Source: Lachnospiraceae bacterium
GTDB lineage: Bacteria > Bacillota > Clostridia > Lachnospirales > Lachnospiraceae
Assembly: GCA_017500935.1 (NCBI GenBank)
Contig: JAFVXW010000005.1
Span: 39,095-103,094 of the forward strand
DNA length: 64,000 bases
Direction: 5' to 3'
Positions 35,212 to 43,822 of this stretch are shown here, piece after piece. Each line of letters opens with the position of its first letter. Within the stretch, counting starts at the first letter, position 1. Under the pieces are notes generated by a model. It saw only the letters and a program-made list of their open reading frames with translations, searched no databases and was not told where the DNA came from. The position numbers and the translations under genes were made by a program.

Positions 35212-36593
35212 ATGAGAACCTGGTGCAGGACATCGTAAAGGAAGTAGTTGCGAAAATGAACATTGCAGAACCCGCAGGCGGTAAGCGCGGCGTGTTCGAA
35301 GATATGAACGATGCGATCGCAGCTGCAAAAGAAGCACAGAAAGTAATCCGCAGAATGTCTCTGGATCAGAGAGAACAGATTATTACTAACATCCGCAGAA
35401 AGACCCGTGAAAATGCGGAGACATTGGCCAGAATGGGCGTTAACGAAACCGGCATGGGCAATGTGGGACATAAAATCTTAAAACATCATCTGGTAGCGGA
35501 CAAAACTCCCGGTACCGAAGATTTGCATACAACCGCATGGTCCGGCGACAGAGGTCTGACCCTGATCGAAATGGGACCTTTCGGTGTTATCGGCGCAATC
35601 ACTCCCTGTACCAACCCCAGTGAAACAGTTATCTGTAACTCCATTGGTATGCTGGCAGCAGGTAATACAGTAGTATTTAACCCTCATCCCCAGGCAATCA
35701 AGACTTCCATCTTTGCATTGAACCTGATCAATGAGGCTTCCATCGAAGCAGGCGGTCCTGACAACGTTGCTTGTACCGTGACCAAGCCTACTCTGGAATC
35801 CGGCGATATCATGATGAAACATCCTGATATCCCCCTTATCGCAGCTACCGGCGGCCCCGGCGTTGTTACCGCAGTTCTTTCTTCCGGTAAGAGAGGTATC
35901 GGCGCAGGCGCAGGCAATCCTCCTGCACTGGTTGATGAAACCGCAGATATCCGCAAGGCAGCAGGCGATATCGTTAACGGATGTACCTTCGACAACAACC
36001 TTCCCTGTATCGCAGAGAAAGAAATCGTTGCCGTTGATACCATCGCTGACGAGCTGATGCATTATATGATCTCCGAACAGGGATGCTACCTGATCTCCAA
36101 GGAAGAACAGGAAAAGCTGATCGCAACCGTATTCACTCCCAAGGGAGCTCTGAACCGTAAGTGCGTAGGCCGTGATGCAAAGACCCTGCTTGGCATGATC
36201 GGTGTAACCGTTCCTGATAATATTCGTTGTATCGTATTTGAAGGCGAGAAGGAACATCCGCTTATCGCAGAAGAGCTGATGATGCCTATTCTTGGTCTGG
36301 TACGTGCAAAAGATATTGATGATGCGATTGAGAAAGCAGTATGGCTTGAGCATGGCAACCGTCATTCCGCTCACATCCATTCCAAGAATATCGATCACAT
36401 CACCAAATATGCAAAAGAAATTGATACGGCAATTCTGGTTAAGAATGCACCCTCTTACGCAGCCCTTGGCTTTGGCGGAGAAGGCTACTGCACATTTACC
36501 ATCGCAAGCCGTACAGGTGAAGGCCTGACAAGTACCAAGTCCTTCACAAAGAGCAGACGCTGTGTAATGTCTGACAGCCTCTGCATCAGATAA
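35202..36593 (+). CDS. pduP: CoA-acylating propionaldehyde dehydrogenase, PduP type
   Basis: A 463-residue enzyme of the PduP/EutE branch. It converts propionaldehyde, CoA and NAD+ to propionyl-CoA inside the shell. The catalytic Cys is in NNLPCIAEKE (Cys269), and ITPCTNPSETVICN is the cofactor region. An N-terminal encapsulation helix (NENLVQDIVKEVVAKMN) and an Ala/Gly linker precede the catalytic domain. The start is GTG after GAGGAGG, overlapping the previous gene by ten bases. Confidence 0.94.
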   Translation: MLVNENLVQDIVKEVVAKMNIAEPAGGKRGVFEDMNDAIAAAKEAQKVIRRMSLDQREQIITNIRRKTRENAETLARMGVNETGMGNVGHKILKHHLVADKTPGTEDLHTTAWSGDRGLTLIEMGPFGVIGAITPCTNPSETVICNSIGMLAAGNTVVFNPHPQAIKTSIFALNLINEASIEAGGPDNVACTVTKPTLESGDIMMKHPDIPLIAATGGPGVVTAVLSSGKRGIGAGAGNPPALVDETADIRKAAGDIVNGCTFDNNLPCIAEKEIVAVDTIADELMHYMISEQGCYLISKEEQEKLIATVFTPKGALNRKCVGRDAKTLLGMIGVTVPDNIRCIVFEGEKEHPLIAEELMMPILGLVRAKDIDDAIEKAVWLEHGNRHSAHIHSKNIDHITKYAKEIDTAILVKNAPSYAALGFGGEGYCTFTIASRTGEGLTSTKSFTKSRRCVMSDSLCIR

Positions 36594-36609
36594 GAAAGGG
36601 GTTTTTACG

Positions 36610-37824
36610 ATGGCTAATAATATGCAGATTGAAGAAATCGTAAGACAGGTGCTTGCAAGCATGAACGGCAGCGCTGTAGCTAATGCAGCAACAGCAGCAC
36701 CCAAAGCAGCAAACGGTGCAATCCCTGCTACCGCACATGTTGCTATGCTTACCGAATTAGAAAAGATCGAGATCAAAGAAGTTCCCATGCCTGCAGTAGG
36801 CGATGACGATATCCTGGTTAAGGTTGAAGGCTGCGGCGTGTGCGGTACTGACGCACACGAATACAAGAGAGATCCCTTCTCTCTGATCCCCGTAGTTCTG
36901 GGCCATGAAGGCACCGGCGAAATCGTTAAGATGGGTAAAAACGTAAAGAAAGACAGCGCAGGCAAAGATCTGAACATCGGTGACAAAGTTGTTACCAGCA
37001 TGATCTTTAAGGACAACCCTGATATCACCATGTTCGACTTAAACAAGCAGAACGTTGGCGGTGCTGATGTTTACGGACTTCTTCCCGATGATGATGTGAA
37101 GTTAAACGGCTGGTTCGCTGATTACATTCTGATCAGAGGCGGCTCCACCGTATTTAACGTAAGTGATCTGGATCTGTATTCCAGAATCCTGATCGAGCCC
37201 TGTGCAGTTTTGATCCATGCAGTGGAAAGAGCAAAGAGCACCGGTATCCTTCGTTTCAACAGCAATGTTGTTGTACAGGGATGCGGCCCTATCGGTCTGA
37301 TCTGTATCGCAATCCTGCGCACTATGGGTATCAACAATATCGTAGCAGTTGACGGCGAACAGAAGCGTCTTGACTTTGCAAAAGAACTTGGCGCATCCGC
37401 AACCGTAAGCTTTAAAGACTACAAGGGTATTGAAGCACTGGCAGGTGCTGTTGAAGCAGCATTCGGCGGACATCTTGCAGATTTCGCTTTTCAGTGTACC
37501 GGTTCTCCCATCGCTCATGCCAATATCTATAAGTTCATCCGCAACGGCGGCGGACTTTGCGAACTTGGTTTCTTCATCAACGGCGGTGATGCAACCATCA
37601 ATCCTCACTTCGATATCTGCTCCAAGGAAATCACCATCGTGGGCAGCTGGGTATACACCTTAAGAGATTATGCTACCACATTTGATTTCTTAAAGAGTGC
37701 TAAGAAGCTCGGTCTTCCTATCGATAAGCTGATTACTCATACCTATCCTCTTGAAGAGATCAATGAAGCCTTCAAGACCAACCTGGCTATGACAGGACTT
37801 AAGATTGCAACTATCAATAAGTAA
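36610..37824 (+). CDS. Shell-targeted zinc-type (MDR) alcohol dehydrogenase
   Basis: A 404-residue medium-chain dehydrogenase. Residues 4-19 are an encapsulation helix (NMQIEEIVRQVLASMNG), followed by an Ala-rich linker to about residue 42. Catalytic zinc ligands are in GCGVCGTDAHEY (Cys78) and GHEGTGE (His99, Glu100). The nucleotide loop is GCGPIG. The usual four-Cys structural zinc lobe is replaced by a sequence without that Cys pattern. It probably reduces propionaldehyde to propanol and regenerates NAD+ for PduP, a task done by iron-type PduQ in classic pdu operons. Confidence 0.9.
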   Translation: MANNMQIEEIVRQVLASMNGSAVANAATAAPKAANGAIPATAHVAMLTELEKIEIKEVPMPAVGDDDILVKVEGCGVCGTDAHEYKRDPFSLIPVVLGHEGTGEIVKMGKNVKKDSAGKDLNIGDKVVTSMIFKDNPDITMFDLNKQNVGGADVYGLLPDDDVKLNGWFADYILIRGGSTVFNVSDLDLYSRILIEPCAVLIHAVERAKSTGILRFNSNVVVQGCGPIGLICIAILRTMGINNIVAVDGEQKRLDFAKELGASATVSFKDYKGIEALAGAVEAAFGGHLADFAFQCTGSPIAHANIYKFIRNGGGLCELGFFINGGDATINPHFDICSKEITIVGSWVYTLRDYATTFDFLKSAKKLGLPIDKLITHTYPLEEINEAFKTNLAMTGLKIATINK

Positions 37825-37851
37825 TCCTGATCAGACAGAAAAGAGGTAGTT

Positions 37852-38163
37852 ATGGAAGCAGTAGGACTGTTGGAGGTATACGGACTGACATGCGCGTTTA
37901 TCGCAGCCGATGCCGGATGTAAAGCAGCTGACGTCAGACTGGAAACTTTCGATAAAAATAAGCCTGCCAATGCAGACGCTCTTCCCGTACCGCTTCAGGT
38001 ATGTGTGAAGTTCCGCGGCGACATCGCAGCTGTTGAAGCAGCGATCGAAGCAGCAGCGGCAGTAGCTGAATCCCTGACTGGTGTGGTTCAGAAGCATGTA
38101 ATTGCAAGACCTACCGGGGATACCGAAAAAATGTTGAAGTTAAATGGCTTTGACAAAAACTAA
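37852..38163 (+). CDS. Microcompartment shell protein, BMC-H (variant with insert)
   Basis: A 103-residue single-BMC-domain protein: AVGLLEVYGLTCAFIAADAGCKAADV, then a charged insert (about 33-45, DKNKPANADALPV), then VCVKFRGDIAAVEAAIEAA and VIARPTGDTEKML. The insert lengthens the loop near the hexamer edge or pore. AAGAGG precedes the ATG. Confidence 0.92.
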   Translation: MEAVGLLEVYGLTCAFIAADAGCKAADVRLETFDKNKPANADALPVPLQVCVKFRGDIAAVEAAIEAAAAVAESLTGVVQKHVIARPTGDTEKMLKLNGFDKN

Positions 38164-38229
38164 AAAAAATATTACGATAAATGCGAAGCAGCATGAGCAG
38201 CATTTTATGCTGTATGAAAGGAGAACATT

Positions 38230-38508
38230 ATGGCACAGGAAGCATTAGGCATGGTTGAAACCAGAGGTCTTACCGCAGCGATCGAAGCAGCAGATGCAAT
38301 GACCAAATCTGCAGAAGTAGCACTGGTTGGCACCGAAAAGATCGGTTCCGGTCTGGTTACCGTATTAGTACGCGGCGACGTAGGCGCTGTTAAGGCAGCT
38401 GTAGAAAGCGGTTCCGCAGCAGCAAGCAGACTGGGCGAACTGGTTGCATCCCATGTAATTCCCAGACCTCACACTGACGTTGAGAAGATTCTGCCGAAGG
38501 TTAAATAA
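38230..38508 (+). CDS. Microcompartment shell protein, BMC-H (PduA/PduJ type)
   Basis: A 92-residue canonical hexamer protein ([10 protein letters not shown], then [22 protein letters not shown], then [11 protein letters not shown]). By my count it is about 80% identical to the BMC-H encoded at 38930-39208, so the two arose by duplication. It should form the bulk of the facets, with a pore for propanediol. Confidence 0.95.
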   Translation: MAQEALGMVETRGLTAAIEAADAMTKSAEVALVGTEKIGSGLVTVLVRGDVGAVKAAVESGSAAASRLGELVASHVIPRPHTDVEKILPKVK

Positions 38509-38537
38509 ATCAGAAGCAAAAGTAAAGGAGCCGGCAA

Positions 38538-38876
38538 ATGAGTCGTACATCATTAGGCTTTATTGAAATTTCTGGTGTGGTTGCAGCAACCGATGCACTG
38601 GATATTATGTGTAAGACATCCGGTGTAGAACTTGCCACCTGGGAGAGAAAACTGGGCGGCAGACTGGTTACGATCGTCATCAGAGGCGATGTGGCATCTG
38701 TAACAGAAGCTGTGGAAGCAGCAAAAGCAAATGCCATCAAAAAGCCGGTAGCCAGCGGCGTGATCGCAAACCCTCACGAAGAAATTTTAAAGCTTGTAGA
38801 ATTAAGTGCAAGCAGATTCATGAGCAAGCAGGAAGATAACAGCAAGCTCGATGAAGAAACCATCAAAGAAGTATAA
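38538..38876 (+). CDS. Microcompartment shell protein, BMC-H with C-terminal extension
   Basis: A 112-residue BMC-H protein ([50 protein letters not shown]) plus about 20 extra C-terminal residues rich in Lys/Glu/Asp. The core is more divergent than its neighbours. The tail may reach the shell interior or the cytoplasm. Confidence 0.93.
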   Translation: MSRTSLGFIEISGVVAATDALDIMCKTSGVELATWERKLGGRLVTIVIRGDVASVTEAVEAAKANAIKKPVASGVIANPHEEILKLVELSASRFMSKQEDNSKLDEETIKEV

Positions 38877-38929
38877 CTATTACACAGCGAATTATTCGCA
38901 ACAAATCCATTATACAGGAGGAAATCAAA

Positions 38930-39208
38930 ATGGCACAGGAAGCATTAGGAATGGTTGAAACCAGAGGTCTGGTAGCAGCAATCGAAGCAGCAGACGCTAT
39001 GTGCAAATCTGCAAACGTAACTTTAGTAGGCACCGAAAAGATCGGTTCCGGTCTGGTAACCGTTATGGTACGCGGCGACGTAGGCGCTGTTAAGTCTTCC
39101 GTAGAAGCAGGCGCATCCAGCGCAGCTAAGCTTGGCGAACTGGTAGCTACCCACGTAATTCCTCGTCCTCACGGCGATGTTGAGCTGATCCTTCCCGCAG
39201 CAAAATAA
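38930..39208 (+). CDS. Microcompartment shell protein, BMC-H (PduA/PduJ type), second copy
   Basis: A 92-residue BMC-H, the near twin of the one two genes upstream. Differences cluster in the helix after GDVGAVK and at the C-terminus. An unusual Cys appears in [11 protein letters not shown]. Strong AGGAGG site. Two similar subunits may mix in facets with different pore or edge properties. Confidence 0.95.
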   Translation: MAQEALGMVETRGLVAAIEAADAMCKSANVTLVGTEKIGSGLVTVMVRGDVGAVKSSVEAGASSAAKLGELVATHVIPRPHGDVELILPAAK

Positions 39209-39210
39209 AT

Positions 39211-39267
39211 TAACCCAAAATGAGACTTACGGGGCAGCATAACAGCTGTCCCATAGGTCTGTGAAAG
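39211..39267 (+). other. Intercistronic hairpin before pduL
   Basis: An imperfect stem pairs AGACTTACGGGGCAGC with GCTGTCCCATAGGTCT. No T-run follows, so it is more likely an mRNA stability or processing element than a terminator. A similar short hairpin (CAGTCAGA ... TCTGACTG) follows pduL at about 39936-39957. Confidence 0.45.
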
Positions 39268-39279
39268 TGGAGGAAGCAC

Positions 39280-39921
39280 ATGGATCAGTCAATTGAAAAA
39301 ATCACACAGATGGTCCTGCAGACTTTAAATCAGATGTCTGATAAGTCCAATGGATTTCAGGTGCCTGTTGGTGTGTCCGCAAGACATATCCATCTGACAC
39401 AGGAGCATGTGGAGATTTTATTCGGTGAAGGCTATCAGCTGACCAAGAAAAAAGAACTTATGGGCGGTCAGTATGCATGCAACGAACAGGTTACCGTTGT
39501 TGGTATCAAACTGCGTGCGATTGAAAATGTCAGAGTTCTCGGACCTGTCAGAAAAGCTTCTCAGCTGGAAATTTCCGCTACAGATGCTATGAAACTTGGT
39601 ATCAAAGCACCTGTAAGAGAATCCGGCAATGTGGCCGGAAGTGCTCCGATCGCTGTAGTTGGTCCTAAAGGCGTTGTTTATCTGAATGAAGGCTGTATTA
39701 TTGCAATGCGCCACATTCATATGTCTCCCGCAGACGCAGCAGCAGCTGGTGTAACTGACGGTGAGATCGTATCCGTAAAATGCGATAACGACAGAGCAAC
39801 CACATTCAATCAGGTTAAGATTCGTGTAGACAAGAGCTTTACGCTGGAAATGCACATCGACACCGATGAAGCGAATGCAGCCAAGATCAAAACTGGCGAT
39901 AAAGTAACAATTATTAAGTAA
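39280..39921 (+). CDS. pduL: Phosphate propanoyltransferase PduL
   Basis: A 213-residue enzyme with an N-terminal encapsulation helix (SIEKITQMVLQTLNQMS), then two PduL repeats. Zinc-binding HxH motifs are in VSARHIHLT (His36, His38) and MRHIHMS near residue 150. It converts propionyl-CoA and phosphate to propionyl-phosphate and recycles CoA inside the shell. GGAGG precedes the start. The kinase that would make ATP from propionyl-phosphate is not recognised elsewhere in the operon. Confidence 0.95.
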   Translation: MDQSIEKITQMVLQTLNQMSDKSNGFQVPVGVSARHIHLTQEHVEILFGEGYQLTKKKELMGGQYACNEQVTVVGIKLRAIENVRVLGPVRKASQLEISATDAMKLGIKAPVRESGNVAGSAPIAVVGPKGVVYLNEGCIIAMRHIHMSPADAAAAGVTDGEIVSVKCDNDRATTFNQVKIRVDKSFTLEMHIDTDEANAAKIKTGDKVTIIK

Positions 39922-39986
39922 TTGTTTGCAGGCCGGCAGTCAGAGCAGATTCTGACTGTCTGTCTGCTGATTAGGAGAGATTTGAA

Positions 39987-40229
39987 ATGATTATCGGTAG
40001 AGTGATTGGAAGTATCGTATCTACCCGCAAAAGTGATAACCTGATCGGAAATAAGTTCATGATCATTGAACCCATTGAAGAAATGGCATCAGGCACATCC
40101 CGTTTTGTAGCAATCGACAATATCGGAGCAGGTATCGGTGAGACTGTGCTGGTTGCAACCGGCAGTGCCGCTCGTGTCGGCAATGAAAATGCACCGATTG
40201 ATGCAGCGATCGTCGGCATCGTTGACTAA
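39987..40229 (+). CDS. Microcompartment vertex protein, BMC-P (EutN/PduN/CcmL)
   Basis: An 80-residue pentamer protein: IIGRVIGSIVSTRKSDNLIGNKFMII, then VAIDNIGAGIGETVLVATGSAAR and the closing IDAAIVGIVD. It caps the twelve vertices of the shell. It is slightly short for the family but has all strands. Confidence 0.95.
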   Translation: MIIGRVIGSIVSTRKSDNLIGNKFMIIEPIEEMASGTSRFVAIDNIGAGIGETVLVATGSAARVGNENAPIDAAIVGIVD

Positions 40230-40283
40230 GGATATACCCGTAACTGCCAAAACGGCGGATCGTGCGAAGAAATGAGGAAATGT

Positions 40284-41627
40284 ATGGATATTCAGGCATT
40301 AAAGCAGATTTTGCAGGAGAATGGTATCGTCGGTGCAGGCGGTGCAGGTTTCCCTACTTATGCAAAACTGGATGAACGGGCAGAGATTATTTTGATGAAC
40401 TGTGCTGAATGTGAACCGCTGTTAAAGCTTCACAGACAGCTTTTAGAGCAGCATGCAGAAGAGATTGTTTCTACTTTTGACATGATTGCACAGACCGTAG
40501 GAGCGAAAGAAGCTGTAATCGGTATTAAGAAAGAATATAAAGCGACTATTAAAGCTATTGATAAATATATTGAAGCATATCCCAATATGCGTGTGCAGCT
40601 GCTTGACAGTGCATACCCGATGGGCGACGAAGTTGTACTCATCTATGAAGCAACCGGCAGAGTAGTTCGTCCCGGCGGACTTCCTATTGAAGAAGGCATT
40701 GCAGTATTCAACGTAGAGACCATTTACAATGTGTGGCGTGCGGTGGAACAGAATACCCCTGTTCTGGATAAACTGGTATCTGTTGTTGGTGAAGTGGAAC
40801 ATCCTATTACGGTTCGCGTACCGCTTGGTGCAACTATCAAGGATGTTGTTGCTTATGCCGGCAATGTGACAGTAAAAGATCCTGCTTATCTCATAGGTGG
40901 TCCTATGATGGGTAATGTGGGAGATGAAAACACGGTTGTGACAAAGACCACCAATGCGGTGATTGTTTTGGATAAGAGTCATCAGCTGATCAGACGTAAG
41001 GACAGAAATCCTGTGATCGATCTGAAACGTGCTGCAGCTTCCTGCTGTCAGTGTGAGTGCTGTACCAGTCTTTGTCCCCGTCACAATTTAGGTCATCCCA
41101 TTGAACCTCATAAATTCATGCGCAGCGCAGCCAATAAGGATTTCCAGGATACCAATGTATTCTTGAACTCCATGTTCTGCAGCTCCTGTGGTCTTTGTGA
41201 AAACTTCTCCTGTCCTCAGGGTCTGTCTCCCAGAAGCCTTTTGGCAGATTATAAGGCAGGATTAAGAGCAGCAGGTGTGAAGCCTCCGGCTGGTGTGGTA
41301 CCGGCTCCTGTTCAAAAAGGCAGAGATTACCGTAAAGTGCCGGAAGGCAGACTGGAAGCAAGACTTGGCCTTTCCAAGTATGAAGCAGACGCACCGCTGA
41401 TGCCCGATGAGCATTGGAAACAGGATAAGCAGATTCATAAAGTAAAGATCATGCTCAGTCAGCATATCGGCGCACCGGCATCTGCAGTTGTGAAAGCAGG
41501 CGATGTGGTAAAAGCAGGTGACTGTATTGCAGTACCCGGCAAAGGTTTAAGTGTAGCCATCCATGCATCTGTAAATGGTGTGGTTCAGGCTGTTACCGAT
41601 AAGTATATTACAATTGCAGAAAGGTAG
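40284..41627 (+). CDS. pduS: PduS-like Fe-S flavoprotein (RnfC-type)
   Basis: A 447-residue protein with an RnfC/Nqo1-like flavin and NADH region (GIVGAGGAGFPT at the N-terminus, GGPMMGN in the middle). A ferredoxin-type region follows with two cluster motifs, CCQCECCTSLCP and CSSCGLCENFSCP, and a C-terminal single-hybrid/biotinyl-like fold. In pdu systems PduS passes electrons and binds shell protein PduT. There is no cobalamin reductase partner here, so it likely balances NADH/NAD+ or supplies the activase. I prefer the ATG at 40284, which follows GAGGAA; an ATG four codons upstream lacks a site. Confidence 0.9.
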   Translation: MDIQALKQILQENGIVGAGGAGFPTYAKLDERAEIILMNCAECEPLLKLHRQLLEQHAEEIVSTFDMIAQTVGAKEAVIGIKKEYKATIKAIDKYIEAYPNMRVQLLDSAYPMGDEVVLIYEATGRVVRPGGLPIEEGIAVFNVETIYNVWRAVEQNTPVLDKLVSVVGEVEHPITVRVPLGATIKDVVAYAGNVTVKDPAYLIGGPMMGNVGDENTVVTKTTNAVIVLDKSHQLIRRKDRNPVIDLKRAAASCCQCECCTSLCPRHNLGHPIEPHKFMRSAANKDFQDTNVFLNSMFCSSCGLCENFSCPQGLSPRSLLADYKAGLRAAGVKPPAGVVPAPVQKGRDYRKVPEGRLEARLGLSKYEADAPLMPDEHWKQDKQIHKVKIMLSQHIGAPASAVVKAGDVVKAGDCIAVPGKGLSVAIHASVNGVVQAVTDKYITIAER

Positions 41628-41637
41628 GTAATTCCTT

Positions 41638-42186
41638 ATGGGCAAGGCGTTAGGAATGATAGAATTTCAGACAGTTTCCGCTGGTGTAACCGCAGCTGAT
41701 TCTATGGTTAAGACCGCAGCTGTAGAGCTGATTGAAGCGCAGACTGTATGTCCCGGTAAATATATTGCACTGATCACAGGTGATCTGAGTGCAGTTGAGG
41801 CAGCAGTATCAAATGCAAAGTTCCAGTATGGTGAACAGTTAATTGACAGTTTCGTACTGGGTAATCCTCATGAAGGTATTTTCCCTGCAATTTACGGAAC
41901 CACTCATGTAGAGCATATCAGTTCTCTTGGTGTTCTTGAGACTTTTGATGCTTCTGCAATTATTGTTGCAGCAGATATCGCAGCAAAGACTGCAGATGTA
42001 GAACTCATCGAACTTCGTCTTGCGAAGGGTATGTGCGGTAAGTCTTATCTGTTCCTTTGCGGTGAAGTATCTGCAGTAGGTGCAGCAATTGAAAGTGCAA
42101 AAGCGAGTGTGGCTGACAGCGGTATGTATCTTGATTCTACCGTGATCGCTCATCCTGATGAGCAGATCTGTAAGTCCATCTTATAA
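41638..42186 (+). CDS. pduT: Microcompartment shell protein, tandem BMC-T (PduT type)
   Basis: A 182-residue protein with two BMC domains in tandem (residues 4-85 and 96-180), forming trimers. Cys38 in IEAQTVCPGKY is at the position that holds the pore [4Fe-4S] cluster in PduT. Its place directly after pduS supports an electron path across the shell. Confidence 0.93.
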   Translation: MGKALGMIEFQTVSAGVTAADSMVKTAAVELIEAQTVCPGKYIALITGDLSAVEAAVSNAKFQYGEQLIDSFVLGNPHEGIFPAIYGTTHVEHISSLGVLETFDASAIIVAADIAAKTADVELIELRLAKGMCGKSYLFLCGEVSAVGAAIESAKASVADSGMYLDSTVIAHPDEQICKSIL

Positions 42187-42195
42187 ATTGCCTAA

Positions 42196-42228
42196 GAACC
42201 AGACAGGAAGATTTTCCTGTCTGGTTTC
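42196..42228 (+). terminator. Partial or full terminator after pduT
   Basis: A 13-bp stem AACCAGACAGGAA / TTCCTGTCTGGTT with a short T stretch. Because regulatory genes follow on the same strand within 40 bases, it may only reduce read-through. Confidence 0.65.
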
Positions 42229-42264
42229 AAAATATATTGGTCAAATGACTTGGAGGCGCTGCAG

Positions 42265-43059
42265 ATGTTAGCAGTTGAGCGCAGAAATCTGATATTGGAG
42301 AAGCTGCAGGACGAGAAAAAGGTAGTAGTCAGTGAGCTGAGTATCCTTTTTGACGTATCAGAAGAAACCATTAGAAGAGATCTGGATAAACTTGATAAAG
42401 AAGGACTGGCGGTCAAAAGTTACGGCGGTGCAGTCCTAAGTGAAAATATAAGCCTGGATATGCCTTTTAATGTTCGTAAAAAGCGAAACATGAAAGGAAA
42501 AAAAATAATCGGTGATATTTTAAACGATCTGATTCAGGAGGGAGAACATATTATTCTTGATCCCAGTACGACAGCAGTCGCGATCGTAAAGTCACTGAAA
42601 GTAAAAAAGAAACTTACAGTGATCACCAACTCCATTGAAGTACTGTTGGAGTTATCTGATGTCAGCGGATGGGATATCATTTCCACCGGAGGGACACTGC
42701 GTGAGAATTATCTTGCACTGGTTGGACCCAAGGCCACCAATGTGATCGAAGCGTTTAACGCAGATAAGGTGATTTTGTCCTGTAAGGGAATGGATATGGG
42801 AAAGGGGCTGACGGATTCAAATGAGCTGGTTGCAGATGTAAAACAGGCAATGTTAAAATCTGGCGGTATGCGGATTCTGGCGGCTGATCATACAAAATTT
42901 GATAAGATCGCATTCTCAAAAATCTGTAATCTTGCAGATATTGATATGGTTGTGACAGATATCTGTCCTTCAAAGGAATGGATGCGGTATTTTGAAGAGA
43001 AAGGAATAGAGTGCCTCTATGGAAAAGAAATTGACGAAAACCATAGCATTTGCGAATAA
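42265..43059 (+). CDS. DeoR-family transcriptional regulator
   Basis: A 264-residue repressor with an N-terminal winged HTH (VVSELSILFDVSEETIRRDLDKL, then GLAVKSYGGAVL) and a C-terminal sugar-phosphate sensor domain (DPSTTAVAIVKSL; STGGTLRENYLALVGP). DeoR proteins typically respond to phosphorylated sugars, such as fuculose-1-phosphate. It probably controls the compartment operon through the palindromes near 29515 and 33783. The ATG after GGAGG is preferred over a TTG five codons upstream. Overlaps the ParA gene by 41 bases. Confidence 0.92.
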   Translation: MLAVERRNLILEKLQDEKKVVVSELSILFDVSEETIRRDLDKLDKEGLAVKSYGGAVLSENISLDMPFNVRKKRNMKGKKIIGDILNDLIQEGEHIILDPSTTAVAIVKSLKVKKKLTVITNSIEVLLELSDVSGWDIISTGGTLRENYLALVGPKATNVIEAFNADKVILSCKGMDMGKGLTDSNELVADVKQAMLKSGGMRILAADHTKFDKIAFSKICNLADIDMVVTDICPSKEWMRYFEEKGIECLYGKEIDENHSICE

Positions 43060-43822
43060 CAAAGGCGGCAGCGGTAAAACTACAACATGTGCCAATGTCG
43101 GATATTCCCTGTCAGTTCTTGGCTATAAGGTACTTTTGATAGACGGCGATATGCAGTTGAATCTGTCTCTTTCTTTTTTCTCTGAAGACGAGGTGCTGGG
43201 ATTTGCTTCCGGTGACAGAAATCTTTATGTGGCAATGAAAAAAGAGGATGATCTGACCGATTACATCGTACATACGCCCTATGAAAATCTGGATCTGATT
43301 CCTTCTTCGACCCTGATGAGCGGCATTGAATATGATCTGTTTACCAAATGGCAGAGAGAGATGATTCTGACAAAAGGGCTTTCTGCGATCAAGGAAAGCG
43401 GTGAATATGATTATATTCTAATCGATGCCCCTCCCACATTGGGCGGATGGGTGATCAATATCCTGTGTGCATCCGACCATGTGATCCTTCCGGTGGAAGC
43501 AAGCCCCTGGGGATTGTTTGGCGTGGCAAATATGTTCGAATTTCTGGAGAACGTGCGGAAAATGGTGCCTTCCCTGAATTTGCTGGGCGTTGTGATCACC
43601 AAACTGGATGCCAGAAAAAACTATGGAAAACAGACGCTGGATGTTTTGCATGATTTTGAAGAAGTGACTGTGTTTGATACTGTTATTCGTGTAGACAGCG
43701 AAATCGAATGGGCGCAGGACAGTTCCAAGCCCGTTATGGTTCATAAAAAAGGAGCCAGAAGCGCTGGCGAGTATCTGGAATTAGCGAAGGAGGTAGACAA
43801 GTATGCCGGTAGGAGCAGGTAG
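43019..43822 (+). CDS. ParA/MinD-type ATPase of the microcompartment operon
   Basis: A 267-residue protein with a deviant Walker A KGGSGKTT (15-22), the A' motif LLIDGDMQLN and Walker B YILIDAPPT. It is of ParA/Soj size, without an HTH extension. ParA ATPases form nucleoid-bound gradients that space out cargo; McdA does so for carboxysomes. Its position at the end of the shell operon, overlapping both neighbours, suggests spacing of these compartments. The long overlap with the regulator gene is unusual; a TTG at 43031 could be an alternative start. The positioning role is inference. Confidence 0.88.
   Translation: MEKKLTKTIAFANNKGGSGKTTTCANVGYSLSVLGYKVLLIDGDMQLNLSLSFFSEDEVLGFASGDRNLYVAMKKEDDLTDYIVHTPYENLDLIPSSTLMSGIEYDLFTKWQREMILTKGLSAIKESGEYDYILIDAPPTLGGWVINILCASDHVILPVEASPWGLFGVANMFEFLENVRKMVPSLNLLGVVITKLDARKNYGKQTLDVLHDFEEVTVFDTVIRVDSEIEWAQDSSKPVMVHKKGARSAGEYLELAKEVDKYAGRSR

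Noticed and set aside
35478-37046. 522-codon open frame antisense to pduP and the alcohol dehydrogenase
   Set aside because: It lies opposite two clearly coding genes, is Cys/His-rich without family motifs, and reflects their codon bias.
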